From Methanoregula sp. (GTDB taxonomy: Archaea; Halobacteriota; Methanomicrobia; Methanomicrobiales; Methanospirillaceae): DNA of 6,522 nucleotides. A program made the translations under genes and the position numbers. The notes beneath the pieces are model-generated. The model did not search any database and had not been told where the DNA came from. It saw only the letters and a program-made list of their open reading frames with translations. The DNA lies in contig JAPKXT010000216.1 in the NCBI GenBank assembly GCA_026394695.1, positions 1 through 6,522 of the forward strand, in the 5' to 3' direction. This document shows positions 1 through 5,387 of the stretch, one piece after another; position 1 is the first letter of the stretch, and each line of letters starts with the position of its first letter.

Positions 1-95
1 TACGACTTCTCAAACTCCGGAAGATAGAACGGCGGACCGGTCAGGAACGGGCCTTCGCTGGTCTCCGGGTCATCCTGGTCATCCTTTGTGCCCAT
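1..95 (-). CDS. 5' part of an unidentified protein gene, running off the left edge
   Basis: The minus strand reads an ATG at 93-95 followed by 31 open codons to the window edge. The visible peptide starts MGTKDDQDDPETSEG and continues with FLTGPPFYLPEFEKS. The first 15 residues are acidic, polar and probably disordered, and an aromatic/proline-rich segment follows. I do not recognise the family and assign no function. There is no good Shine-Dalgarno motif upstream. A T/A-rich element at 123-131 could support a leaderless or nearly leaderless transcript. The gene diverges from the UPF0316 gene. It could also be a chance reading frame, because only 31 codons are visible, but the start and composition look like a real protein N-terminus. 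Confidence 0.5.
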   Translation of the reverse strand, partial: MGTKDDQDDPETSEGPFLTGPPFYLPEFEKS

Positions 96-122
96 GATTC
101 TTCATTATCAGGTTGGTGCGGG

Positions 123-131
123 AATTAAAAA
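123..131 (-). promoter_or_regulatory. Weak candidate TATA element for the left-edge gene
   Basis: On the minus strand this reads as a T-run followed by AATT (TTTTTAATT). It lies about 30 bases upstream of the ATG at 95. Archaeal transcription usually starts about 25 bases downstream of the TATA box, so transcription would begin almost at the start codon, which fits the absence of a ribosome binding site. Support is by position and composition only. Confidence 0.25.
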
Positions 132-234
132 GAACCAACTGACTAAAAATCCGGTCGTGATTGCTCACCATCGTGTCACGGCAGGCCCACCCGGGCAGTG
201 CATCCATCCTGACCCGAATTGAGGTCCGGTATTC

Positions 235-243
235 TTATAAAAA
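235..243 (+). promoter_or_regulatory. Candidate TATA box for the UPF0316 gene
   Basis: The sequence TTATAAAAA sits in an otherwise GC-richer intergenic region and matches an archaeal TATA box. Expected initiation about 25 bases downstream (near 265) would give a leader of roughly 100 bases before the start codon at 368/371. I saw no clear riboswitch or long stem in that leader. Confidence 0.45.
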
Positions 244-367
244 AAATCCTGTCCCTTTTTGTTCTGTACGGGCAGCCTTTCCTACCAGTACCCCTCTCAG
301 GTAAACCCCGCATCATTCCGCAAGCTATTCAAGAATCTAATAAAGAGTATCCTGATCAGGAGTGTGA

Positions 368-943
368 TTGGTGATCGGGCCGGCAATACTGGGGGCAGCG
401 ACATTACCCCTGATTATCCTCATAGCCCGGATTGTCGAGACCAGTCTTGATACCGTCCGGACGATCTACATCAACCGGGGGCATGCAAACCTTTCCGGCT
501 GGATCGGCATCATCAAGACCGGTATCTGGCTGCTCTCGACCGGTATCGTCATCACCAACCTCGGGGATTACTGGAACCTGTTTGCCTACCTTGCCGGCTA
601 CGGCATCGGGACCCTGGTTGGCATGCAGATCGAGAAGATGATCTCCCTTGGGCACGTGATCGTCCGGCTCATCACCCCGTCAGATCCCCAGCCGCTCATC
701 ACCGAGCTCTCCACGCTCGGGTTCGGGATGACAAGAATTGAGGGATCGGGAAGTTTTTCTCATACGGTAGCGATCATCTTCATGATCGTCCCCCGGGCAG
801 AACTCGGGCAGCTTCTCAGCGTGCTGTCAACGCACTATCCTGATATTCTCTATACGGTAGAAGATGTGCGCAACATCAAGGAAGGGGCAAAGATCTTCCA
901 CAAGGATGCAAAGAGCAGGATCCTGGGATTCTTCGGGTTGTAA
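368..943 (+). CDS. UPF0316 family membrane protein (DUF5698 + DUF2179 type)
   Basis: This 191-residue protein resembles the UPF0316 family, which has no established biochemical role. Residues about 5-25, 45-64 and 70-88 are hydrophobic and look like three membrane helices. The conserved family features visible are the R-x-x-E-T-S-L-D-T-V-R stretch (21-31) and the glycine-rich GYGIGTLVGMQIE segment (77-89). The C-terminal part (about 97-170) is a soluble DUF2179-like domain with GFGMTRIEGSG (118-128) and TVEDVRNI (163-170). The start must be non-ATG: a TGA at 365-367 is in frame immediately upstream, leaving TTG 368 or GTG 371. An AGGAG at 358-362 is 8 bases from GTG 371 and 5 from TTG 368, so GTG 371 is the likelier start. 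The msrB gene follows after 84 bases on the same strand. Confidence 0.85.
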   Translation: MVIGPAILGAATLPLIILIARIVETSLDTVRTIYINRGHANLSGWIGIIKTGIWLLSTGIVITNLGDYWNLFAYLAGYGIGTLVGMQIEKMISLGHVIVRLITPSDPQPLITELSTLGFGMTRIEGSGSFSHTVAIIFMIVPRAELGQLLSVLSTHYPDILYTVEDVRNIKEGAKIFHKDAKSRILGFFGL

Positions 944-1027
944 TACGGGCAAAAAGCCTGCCCCGTGTTCCCCGATCAAAAGGTCTATGTTCCTGCTGTC
1001 CTATGACTCAATACAGGAAAAAAGATT

Positions 1028-1492
1028 ATGGACATTCCCGCAAAAACCGGAAAACCTGTTCGCCTCTTCAATGCCCGGACCGGTACAACAGAAGACCTTG
1101 CTCCCGTGATAAAGACCGATGCGGAATGGAAGGCACTGCTCAACCCCGAACAGTATAACGTGGCACGCAGACAGGGAACGGAATACGCCTTCACCGGTAA
1201 ATACCATGCCTCAAAGGAACATGGCATCTATACCTGCATCTGCTGCAGCACCGACCTCTTTTTTTCAGACACCAAGTTTGATTCCGGCACCGGCTGGCCC
1301 GGTTTTTACGCACCGGTTTCATCGCTCAATGTCCGCACCCATACCGATACTTCGGGCGGGATGGAACGCACCGAAGTGCTCTGTGCCCGCTGCGGGGCGC
1401 ATCTCGGGCATGTCTTTGATGACGGTCCAAAACCCACCGGCAAACGCTACTGCATGAACTCGGCGGCGCTGGATTTTACAAAAATCCCGTGA
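1028..1492 (+). CDS. msrB: Peptide-methionine (R)-S-oxide reductase MsrB
   Basis: MsrB reduces the R epimer of methionine sulfoxide, free or in proteins, back to methionine in the cytoplasm, repairing oxidative damage. The 154-residue length is typical of a single-domain MsrB. Visible hallmarks are the first zinc pair C70/C73 in YTCICCSTDLF, the GTGWPGF motif (87-93), the second zinc pair C119/C122 in LCARCGAHLGHVF, and the catalytic Cys142 in the RYCMNSAAL signature (140-148). Cys72 lies inside the first CxxC and is extra. No cysteine is seen just after the GWPGF motif, where some MsrBs carry a resolving cysteine, so regeneration may differ (inference). ATG 1028 is the first start after an in-frame TGA at 1004-1006, and a weak AGGA lies 9 bases upstream. 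A flavin-reductase-like gene follows in the same direction. Confidence 0.96.
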   Translation: MDIPAKTGKPVRLFNARTGTTEDLAPVIKTDAEWKALLNPEQYNVARRQGTEYAFTGKYHASKEHGIYTCICCSTDLFFSDTKFDSGTGWPGFYAPVSSLNVRTHTDTSGGMERTEVLCARCGAHLGHVFDDGPKPTGKRYCMNSAALDFTKIP

Positions 1493-1522
1493 TTCATCCC
1501 CGGCCACCGGCACACACAACCC

Positions 1523-1529
1523 TTTTTAT
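1523..1529 (+). promoter_or_regulatory. Candidate TATA element before the flavoredoxin-like gene
   Basis: TTTTTAT lies in the short gap after msrB, 37 bases before the preferred ATG at 1566. Initiation about 25 bases downstream (near 1551) would give a short leader starting just before the GGTGA ribosome binding site. The same T-run could alternatively serve as a terminator for msrB. Confidence 0.35.
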
Positions 1530-1552
1530 CCTGCCCTTCCCATAGCAGAGCT

Positions 1553-1557
1553 GGTGA
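1553..1557 (+). promoter_or_regulatory. Ribosome binding site that favours the 1566 start
   Basis: GGTGA matches the archaeal 16S anti-Shine-Dalgarno and ends 8 bases before ATG 1566. The alternative GTG start at 1554 lies inside this motif, so it is very unlikely to be used. Confidence 0.65.
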
Positions 1558-1565
1558 ATGGATCT

Positions 1566-2132
1566 ATGGGGAAAATTTCAGCAGGCAGGAATGTCTTTGT
1601 GTATCCCATGCCGGTGACCCTGCTCGGCACACTCGTGGACAAAAAACCCGATTTCATGACGCTCGGGTGGATTACCCGTGTCAATGCAAACCCGCCGACG
1701 ATTGGCTGTGGTGTCGGGCGGCACCACCATTCGGTCCGGGGTATTGAGGAGAACAAAACCTTCAGCATCAACTTCCCGTCGGCGGAAATGCTGGAGAAGA
1801 CGGATTATTGCGGGCTTTTCTCGGGAAAGGATACGGACAAGGCAGCGCTCTTTGACGTGTATTACGGGGAACTTACAACAGCCCCGATGATAACCGAATG
1901 TCCGCTCTCCTTGGAATGCCGGCTGGAAGTCACGGTTGAAAACCCCACCAATAATTTTTACATCGGTGAAATTATCGCATCCTACACAGAAGAGAAGTAT
2001 CTTACCCGGGGTAAGCCGGATATTAAGAAGATCAACCCGCTCCTGCTCACCATGCCGGATAACCGGTACTGGACCGTAGGGGAATGTGCCGGTGAAGCAT
2101 GGAGTGCCGGCAAAAACCTTACAAGAAAATGA
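1566..2132 (+). CDS. Flavin reductase-like / flavoredoxin family protein
   Basis: This 188-residue protein resembles the flavin-reductase-like, FMN-binding split-barrel family, which includes flavoredoxins and NAD(P)H:FMN reductases. Such proteins bind FMN and move electrons, but the partner cannot be read from the sequence. Visible family features are the N-terminal P-x-P-V-T-L-L-G-T-L strand (14-23), NANPPTIGCGVG (40-51) followed by RHHHSVRGIEEN, FSINFPSAEM (67-75), the GLFSGKDTDK loop (83-92) typical of flavin contacts, FYIGEI (131-136), and the C-terminal YWTVGECAGEAWSAG (168-182). No signal peptide or membrane helix is present, so it is probably cytoplasmic. ATG 1566 is chosen over GTG 1554 because GGTGA sits 8 bases upstream of it. 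It follows msrB and precedes the mntP-like gene by 16 bases, so cotranscription with the latter is likely. Confidence 0.87.
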   Translation: MGKISAGRNVFVYPMPVTLLGTLVDKKPDFMTLGWITRVNANPPTIGCGVGRHHHSVRGIEENKTFSINFPSAEMLEKTDYCGLFSGKDTDKAALFDVYYGELTTAPMITECPLSLECRLEVTVENPTNNFYIGEIIASYTEEKYLTRGKPDIKKINPLLLTMPDNRYWTVGECAGEAWSAGKNLTRK

Positions 2133-2136
2133 CTCT

Positions 2137-2140
2137 GGAG
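2137..2140 (+). promoter_or_regulatory. Ribosome binding site for the truncated mntP-like frame
   Basis: GGAG ends 8 bases before ATG 2149, an ordinary archaeal spacing, and lies just after the flavoredoxin stop codon. It suggests the shortened frame may still be translated. It also argues for ATG 2149 over the GTG at 2086, which would overlap the upstream gene by 47 bases. Confidence 0.45.
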
Positions 2141-2148
2141 CCAACCCG

Positions 2149-2559
2149 ATGCTGTACCGCCGGATGGCCGGGGTATCTTTAATCGGGCTCATCTCTGCGT
2201 ACGATCACTGGGTTGCCTTCATCCTGCTCGCGGTTGTCGGAGGGAAAATGATCGGGGAGGGCATACGCGGGGACGAAGACGAAGCCCCCATTGAGGTTAT
2301 CCGCCTCGTCCCGCTGATCGTCCTCTCGGTTGCCACGAGTATCGATGCCCTTGCCGTCGGGGTAAGTTTCGGGGTACTCCAGACAGCAGTGCTCATCCCG
2401 GCGCTCATCATCGGTATCGTCTGTTTTGTCATCTCCTTTGCGGGTGTCATGCTGGGCGAGCGGCTCGAATCAATCCTTGGCAATAAAATGGAGATCTTTG
2501 GGGGTATTATCCTCGTCCTGATCGGTCTCAGGATTCTCTATGAACACACGATCAGCTGA
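2149..2559 (+). CDS. MntP-family manganese exporter lacking its first two membrane helices (possible pseudogene)
   Basis: MntP proteins export Mn2+ and normally have about 185-190 residues in six membrane helices, built as two related three-helix halves. This frame gives 136 residues. Visible are SAYDHWVAFILL and GGKMIGEGIRG (helix 3, 16-41), an acidic loop GDEDEAP (41-47), the conserved ATSIDALAVGVSF in helix 4 (62-74), helix 5 (about 80-102) and GNKMEIFGGIILVLIGLRIL (helix 6, 111-130). Compared with E. coli MntP from memory, the DHW motif is at 19-21 instead of about 69-71. About 50 N-terminal residues are therefore missing, including the helix-1 motif with an essential Asp (MDAFA) and the helix-2 GW motif. 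The bases upstream code for the flavoredoxin C-terminus, not for the missing part. The remaining frame is intact with no internal stop and has a usable GGAG. It is either a recently 5'-deleted gene or a shortened variant that still works, possibly as an oligomer. Confidence 0.75.
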   Translation: MLYRRMAGVSLIGLISAYDHWVAFILLAVVGGKMIGEGIRGDEDEAPIEVIRLVPLIVLSVATSIDALAVGVSFGVLQTAVLIPALIIGIVCFVISFAGVMLGERLESILGNKMEIFGGIILVLIGLRILYEHTIS

Positions 2560-2574
2560 TAGGACAGAGAATCG

Positions 2575-2582
2575 TTTTTTTT
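2575..2582 (+). terminator. T-run terminator after the plus-strand block
   Basis: Eight consecutive T residues begin 15 bases after the mntP-like stop codon. Archaeal transcription often ends at such U-runs without a strong hairpin. It fits as the end of the transcript carrying the flavoredoxin-like and mntP-like genes. Confidence 0.5.
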
Positions 2583-2650
2583 ATGTACCCGTGCCTGCTT
2601 CACCAATGAACCATGCCGGCACAGTTTTTAGTATCCGTGATAAACGTAAG

Positions 2651-2678
2651 AAAAATGGGTGGATGCAATCGTGCATCC
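2651..2678 (-). terminator. Hairpin plus T-run terminator after the ferritin-like gene
   Basis: A perfect inverted repeat, GGATGCA (2661-2667) and TGCATCC (2672-2678) with a 4-base loop, lies about 30 bases past the ferritin-like stop codon. On the minus strand it is followed after a few bases by TTTTT (2655-2651), so orientation and position fit that gene. Confidence 0.6.
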
Positions 2679-2707
2679 GTAGTGATTTCCTGATCTCTAT
2701 GAAAGGA

Positions 2708-3163
2708 TTACCAGACCTCGGGGAAGGCCATGTTGGTGTAGATGTCCTCGAGCCGGGCTTTGTGGCCACTTTCCATGTTTGCGAGCTGGGAGAAGAGCAG
2801 CTTCTGCTCTGTCTCGTTTGAAAGATTCGCAAGCTGGGTGTACATCTGCATGGCTTCAAGTTCCTTCTTGATCGAGACAACAAGGCCATCGAGCGGTTTC
2901 ATATCAGCCGACAGCGGCGGGCTCGGGAGTGCATTTACAACCTTGTAGTCCTTTTTTGCATCAAAGTGCATCCTGGAGACATCCTTTGAAAGCATACCCT
3001 GTAAAAATTCCCTGTGCTGTTTCTCTTCACCGGCAAGTTCGGTAAAGAGTTTTTTGAGTGCCGGGTCTTTTACCTTGTCCGCTATGGTACGGTAAAATGT
3101 GTACGCCTCGACTTCCCTGTCGATGGCAGTTGAAATGATTTTCTTTGCATCTTCTGTCTTCAT
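2708..3163 (-). CDS. Ferritin-like / rubrerythrin-type diiron protein
   Basis: This 151-residue protein consists almost entirely of a four-helix ferritin-like domain. A complete set of diiron ligands can be read in two similar halves: E17 in DREVEAYTFY and E47/H50 in GEEKQH, then E101 in KKELEAMQMY and E131/H134 in MESGH. Each half has the E-x-x-A-x-x-x-Y helix followed by an E-x-x-H helix, as in rubrerythrin-related proteins. There is no C-terminal rubredoxin domain and no CxxC, so it is not a classical rubrerythrin. Likely roles are peroxide or oxygen detoxification or iron handling in the cytoplasm; the exact reaction is not visible. The ATG at 3161-3163 has AGGAG (3171-3175) 7 bases upstream and a TATA box further up, so the start is secure. 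It is monocistronic by promoter and terminator. Confidence 0.88.
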   Translation of the reverse strand: MKTEDAKKIISTAIDREVEAYTFYRTIADKVKDPALKKLFTELAGEEKQHREFLQGMLSKDVSRMHFDAKKDYKVVNALPSPPLSADMKPLDGLVVSIKKELEAMQMYTQLANLSNETEQKLLFSQLANMESGHKARLEDIYTNMAFPEVW

Positions 3164-3202
3164 TTCTTTGCTCCTTGATAACGTAAAATATTACCAATTA
3201 CC

Positions 3203-3210
3203 CTATATAA
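3203..3210 (-). promoter_or_regulatory. TATA box of the ferritin-like gene
   Basis: The minus strand reads TTATATAG, close to the archaeal TATA consensus, about 40 bases upstream of the ATG at 3163. Initiation about 25 bases downstream gives a leader of about 20 bases that includes the AGGAG at 3171-3175. Confidence 0.7.
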
Positions 3211-3226
3211 GAGCATTGGTTTTGCT

Positions 3227-3260
3227 AAAAAATGGTATTTCCCGGATGAGGAGAATCCTC
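3227..3260 (-). terminator. Possible terminator of the CorA-like gene
   Basis: An imperfectly placed stem, GAGGA (3248-3252) and TCCTC (3256-3260) with a 3-base loop, is followed on the minus strand by TTTTTT at 3232-3227. It lies about 150-180 bases past the CorA-like stop codon and just before the ferritin-like promoter. That makes a boundary plausible, but the distance is long. Confidence 0.3.
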
Positions 3261-3407
3261 TCCAGGTGCCTGGTTTTCATGGTATCTTAACCACAACACC
3301 CGGTCCCGGCATTCCCTTATCCTCCCTCTGCCCGTGAGATGCTCCGGCAGGACAACCAATACCCGGGCCAGGAAGTGTGCAGCCCTGCCGGCCGATACGC
3401 CCGTGTG

Positions 3408-4484
3408 TCATTCGTCCTGTTTCATCTTCCAGACGTGGAGCACCCAGATGAAGGATGCCAGCGTCGCAAACACGGTAGAGAGGATGAGCAATGGTACATA
3501 CCACCATTGTTTTCCCATCGTACCTTCCATAACCCCGCTTCCCGCGATGGTCGCAATCGTGTTCGGGACCAGAAAAGCGGTACCGAGGACAGTCAGGTAG
3601 GCAGTAACCAGTGCGAAGCGGTTATTCATGTTCTGGAGCTGGTTGTTATAGATACTCTGCATCACTTCAAGTCCTGAAGAAAGCACGTTGGACATCTGTT
3701 CCGAGAGTTCGATATGCCGGTCGATATTGTCGGACAGGATACCTATCCGCCCAAGAAGTTTCTCGTCGTTTGTAATCAGGTCCGCATCCCCGTACCGCAG
3801 CGAATCGACCACGTCTTTTGTTGCCCAGAGCACGTTTAAGTAATCGATCAGCACGTGTTTCATGCGGTAGATGTCGTGGGCGATCTTTCGCTTGGCTAAG
3901 TTCTCTTCAATCAGCGATTTGCTGATCGCATCGCCATGCATCTCGATCTCGCGGAGGTACTCAAAGTTGCGGTCATTGTTCTCATCGATGATCCGTTCAA
4001 GGATACGGGTGACTTTGTCTACATGCGGTTCTTCTGCGATCTTTTTGAAAAACGGCGGGGCATACCGCGAAAATCTCAGGAGACGGTTGATCTCTTCGCA
4101 GTGGACCGTGAGGATGAAATTATCACGGATAAGAACAAAGAGCGGGTGCACCGACATCTTCTCGACCCGCACGGTTGCCGAAGGAAGCATGATGCCAAGT
4201 TCGGTATCATAATCTTCGTACGCCGAGTAAAAACCGGTGGTCAGTTTCGGGACCGGGATCCGGGAAAAACCGGCTGATAAGGCGATCTGCTCGATCTCTT
4301 TGTCATCCTCCTTGGTACTGCAGTCTATCCACGCGACACTCGCATCGCTGATGGCATTCAGATATTCCAAAAGAGGGCGGTCCACCAGCCGGTCGACCCT
4401 GCCATCCTTATACAGGATGATGCAGAAACTCAAAGGAACCGGCCCGTTGACCTGCGATGGCTGGGGGGTATTCTGCATTCTCAT
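3408..4484 (-). CDS. CorA-family divalent cation transporter-like protein without the GMN motif
   Basis: This 358-residue protein has the CorA layout: a cytoplasmic N-terminal domain (about 15-150), including PLFVLIRDNFILTVH (114-128), which matches the usual CorA strand ending in TVH. A long helical region (about 150-285) is followed by two C-terminal membrane helices (about 291-314 and 329-351) and a charged tail, KMKQDE. CorA proteins are pentameric channels for Mg2+ or other divalent ions and carry a Y-G-M-N signature after the first helix. Here the end of that helix reads FLVPNTIATIAGSGVMEG, so G-S-G replaces G-M-N and the selectivity filter must differ. The phrase VPNTIATI looks typical of an archaeal subgroup (from memory). 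GAGGAG at 4490-4495 lies 5 bases before ATG 4484 and 11 before ATG 4478, so either could start the protein. It is divergent from the PEBP lipoprotein gene. Transport activity and ion are not established by sequence. Confidence 0.82.
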   Translation of the reverse strand: MRMQNTPQPSQVNGPVPLSFCIILYKDGRVDRLVDRPLLEYLNAISDASVAWIDCSTKEDDKEIEQIALSAGFSRIPVPKLTTGFYSAYEDYDTELGIMLPSATVRVEKMSVHPLFVLIRDNFILTVHCEEINRLLRFSRYAPPFFKKIAEEPHVDKVTRILERIIDENNDRNFEYLREIEMHGDAISKSLIEENLAKRKIAHDIYRMKHVLIDYLNVLWATKDVVDSLRYGDADLITNDEKLLGRIGILSDNIDRHIELSEQMSNVLSSGLEVMQSIYNNQLQNMNNRFALVTAYLTVLGTAFLVPNTIATIAGSGVMEGTMGKQWWYVPLLILSTVFATLASFIWVLHVWKMKQDE

Positions 4485-4532
4485 TTCGGCTCCTCATAAC
4501 CACGGCAGGTATTTTTGCCATGTGTCGTACGA

Positions 4533-4544
4533 GGTATTGATACC
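4533..4544. promoter_or_regulatory. Short dyad in the divergent promoter region, possible operator
   Basis: GGTAT and ATACC form a perfect inverted repeat with a 2-base spacer. It lies between the TATATA element (4552-4557) and the CorA-like start codon, next to the expected transcription start of that gene, where a bound repressor could block initiation. Five-base arms can occur by chance. Confidence 0.25.
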
Positions 4545-4551
4545 GGAAGTG

Positions 4552-4557
4552 TATATA
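4552..4557. promoter_or_regulatory. Palindromic TATATA element between divergent genes
   Basis: TATATA is its own reverse complement and is the best TATA candidate in the 152-base gap. Read leftwards it would start the CorA-like transcript near 4530, giving a leader of about 45 bases that contains GAGGAG. Read rightwards it would start the lipoprotein transcript near 4580. A purine-rich GGAAGTG immediately to its left could be a BRE for the rightward direction. Confidence 0.5.
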
Positions 4558-4636
4558 GGTGGCTGTTTTGCAGGGGAATAATCTCTCATCAGACTTCGGC
4601 TTTGTTGAAATCCTGGAGAGAAACAATCAATAGCTC

Positions 4637-5371
4637 TTGGGGGCTCTTTGCACATCGTGCTTCCGCCCCCGCCGCTCGGGCATCCCCCCAATTACGATAA
4701 CCTCCCGAGAAGGTAAAAAAATAATACTCCGAAAAAAGAAGGGGTCAAGGGGATGCATTATCGCCGGGCTCATCATGAGTGTGTTTTTGGTTTTTGGAGG
4801 GTGTATATCGACCACACCCTCAACACCCTCACCGCCAGTGGCTGCCTCCTCACCGGTTTCTCCTTCACCATCACAAACTGCATACCAGATGGTGCAGTCC
4901 CCTGCATCTTCCCCACCGTTTACCCTCAAAGCGGCCTCTCTCGCCCCGGGATCATCTCTGCCTGATGGTTACACCTGCAAAGGTGCAGGTGAATCACCCG
5001 AAGTCTCATGGGACGGTGTCCCACCCGGAACAAAAAGTCTCACCCTTATCCTTGATGACCCGGACGCACAAAACGGCACATTCACCCACTGGATTGTCTT
5101 TAACCTCCCGCCAATCGCCGGCGGACTTGCGCGGGGACAGCCGAACGCAAAAGTGCTCGCGAACGGGGCCCAGCAGGGGGACAACAGCGCCGGTTCCCGG
5201 GGATACTACCCGCCCTGCCCGCCCATCGGGACAACGCACCGGTACATCTTCAGGCTCTACGCGGTTGACATGGACATCACCCAGCCGACCGCAGACCGGG
5301 ACTCCATCGACTGGGCACTGACCGGCCATACGATCGCAACGACGGAGTTCACCACGACGTTCAAACGGTGA
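4637..5371 (+). CDS. PEBP / YbhB-YbcL family lipoprotein
   Basis: The C-terminal domain (about 95-244, counted from TTG 4637) is a phosphatidylethanolamine-binding / Raf-kinase-inhibitor-like fold of the YbhB type. Visible motifs are LPDGYTCKG (108-116), SPEVSWDGVP (120-129), LDDPDAQNGTFTHWIVFNLP (139-158), YYPPCPP (190-196) and HRYIFRLYAVD (201-211). D141, D143, H151 and H201 fall at the usual ligand-pocket positions. The biochemical role of prokaryotic members is not settled. Before the domain come a basic stretch KKIILRKKKGSR, a hydrophobic run and a lipobox-like VFGGC with Cys56, then a Pro/Ser/Thr-rich linker (57-94). It is therefore probably an outward-facing lipid-anchored protein. The start is uncertain: TTG 4637 is the farthest upstream candidate and has no well-spaced ribosome binding site, while the first in-frame ATG, 4775, would leave only MSVFLVFGGC with no basic residues. 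Confidence 0.82.
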   Translation: MGALCTSCFRPRRSGIPPITITSREGKKIILRKKKGSRGCIIAGLIMSVFLVFGGCISTTPSTPSPPVAASSPVSPSPSQTAYQMVQSPASSPPFTLKAASLAPGSSLPDGYTCKGAGESPEVSWDGVPPGTKSLTLILDDPDAQNGTFTHWIVFNLPPIAGGLARGQPNAKVLANGAQQGDNSAGSRGYYPPCPPIGTTHRYIFRLYAVDMDITQPTADRDSIDWALTGHTIATTEFTTTFKR

Positions 5372-5380
5372 CAGGACCCC

Positions 5381-5387
5381 TTTTTTT
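5381..5387 (+). terminator. T-run terminator after the PEBP lipoprotein gene
   Basis: Seven T residues follow CCCC, 10 bases past the lipoprotein stop codon. They overlap the last bases of the convergent transporter gene, whose stop codon occupies 5386-5388. A U-run at this position is typical of archaeal termination. Confidence 0.5.

Noticed and set aside
150..200. Short inverted repeats in the divergent intergenic region (CGTGA/TCACG and GCCC/GGGC)
   Set aside because: Stems of 4-7 pairs with competing pairings are expected by chance in GC-rich DNA. No known RNA fold or T-run is associated, so I do not call a small RNA.
259..450. Small plus-strand frame of 63 codons upstream of the UPF0316 gene
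   Set aside because: It starts with TTG right after a T-run, overlaps the UPF0316 gene in another frame by over 80 bases, has no ribosome binding site, and its peptide resembles no family.
945..966. Imperfect inverted repeat ACGGGCA/TGCCCCGT after the UPF0316 gene
   Set aside because: It has a bulge and no following T-run, so it is not a convincing terminator.
2133..2148. Manganese riboswitch (yybP-ykoY type) ahead of the mntP-like gene
   Set aside because: The gap is only 16 bases and the upstream bases code for the flavoredoxin C-terminus, leaving no room for the aptamer.
1578..2192. Antisense frame of 204 codons opposite the flavoredoxin-like gene
   Set aside because: It lies entirely opposite a recognisable gene, has no ribosome binding site, and its peptide shows no domain; it is a shadow of GC-rich codon use.
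2540..2821. Plus-strand frame of 93 codons between the mntP-like and ferritin-like genes
   Set aside because: It runs through the T-run and hairpin terminators and into the antisense of the ferritin-like gene, with no family resemblance.
4779..5321. Plus-strand frame of 180 codons inside the lipoprotein gene
   Set aside because: Its His/Pro/Arg/Ser-rich peptide is the shifted reading of the PEBP coding sequence, and the PEBP motifs are in the other frame.
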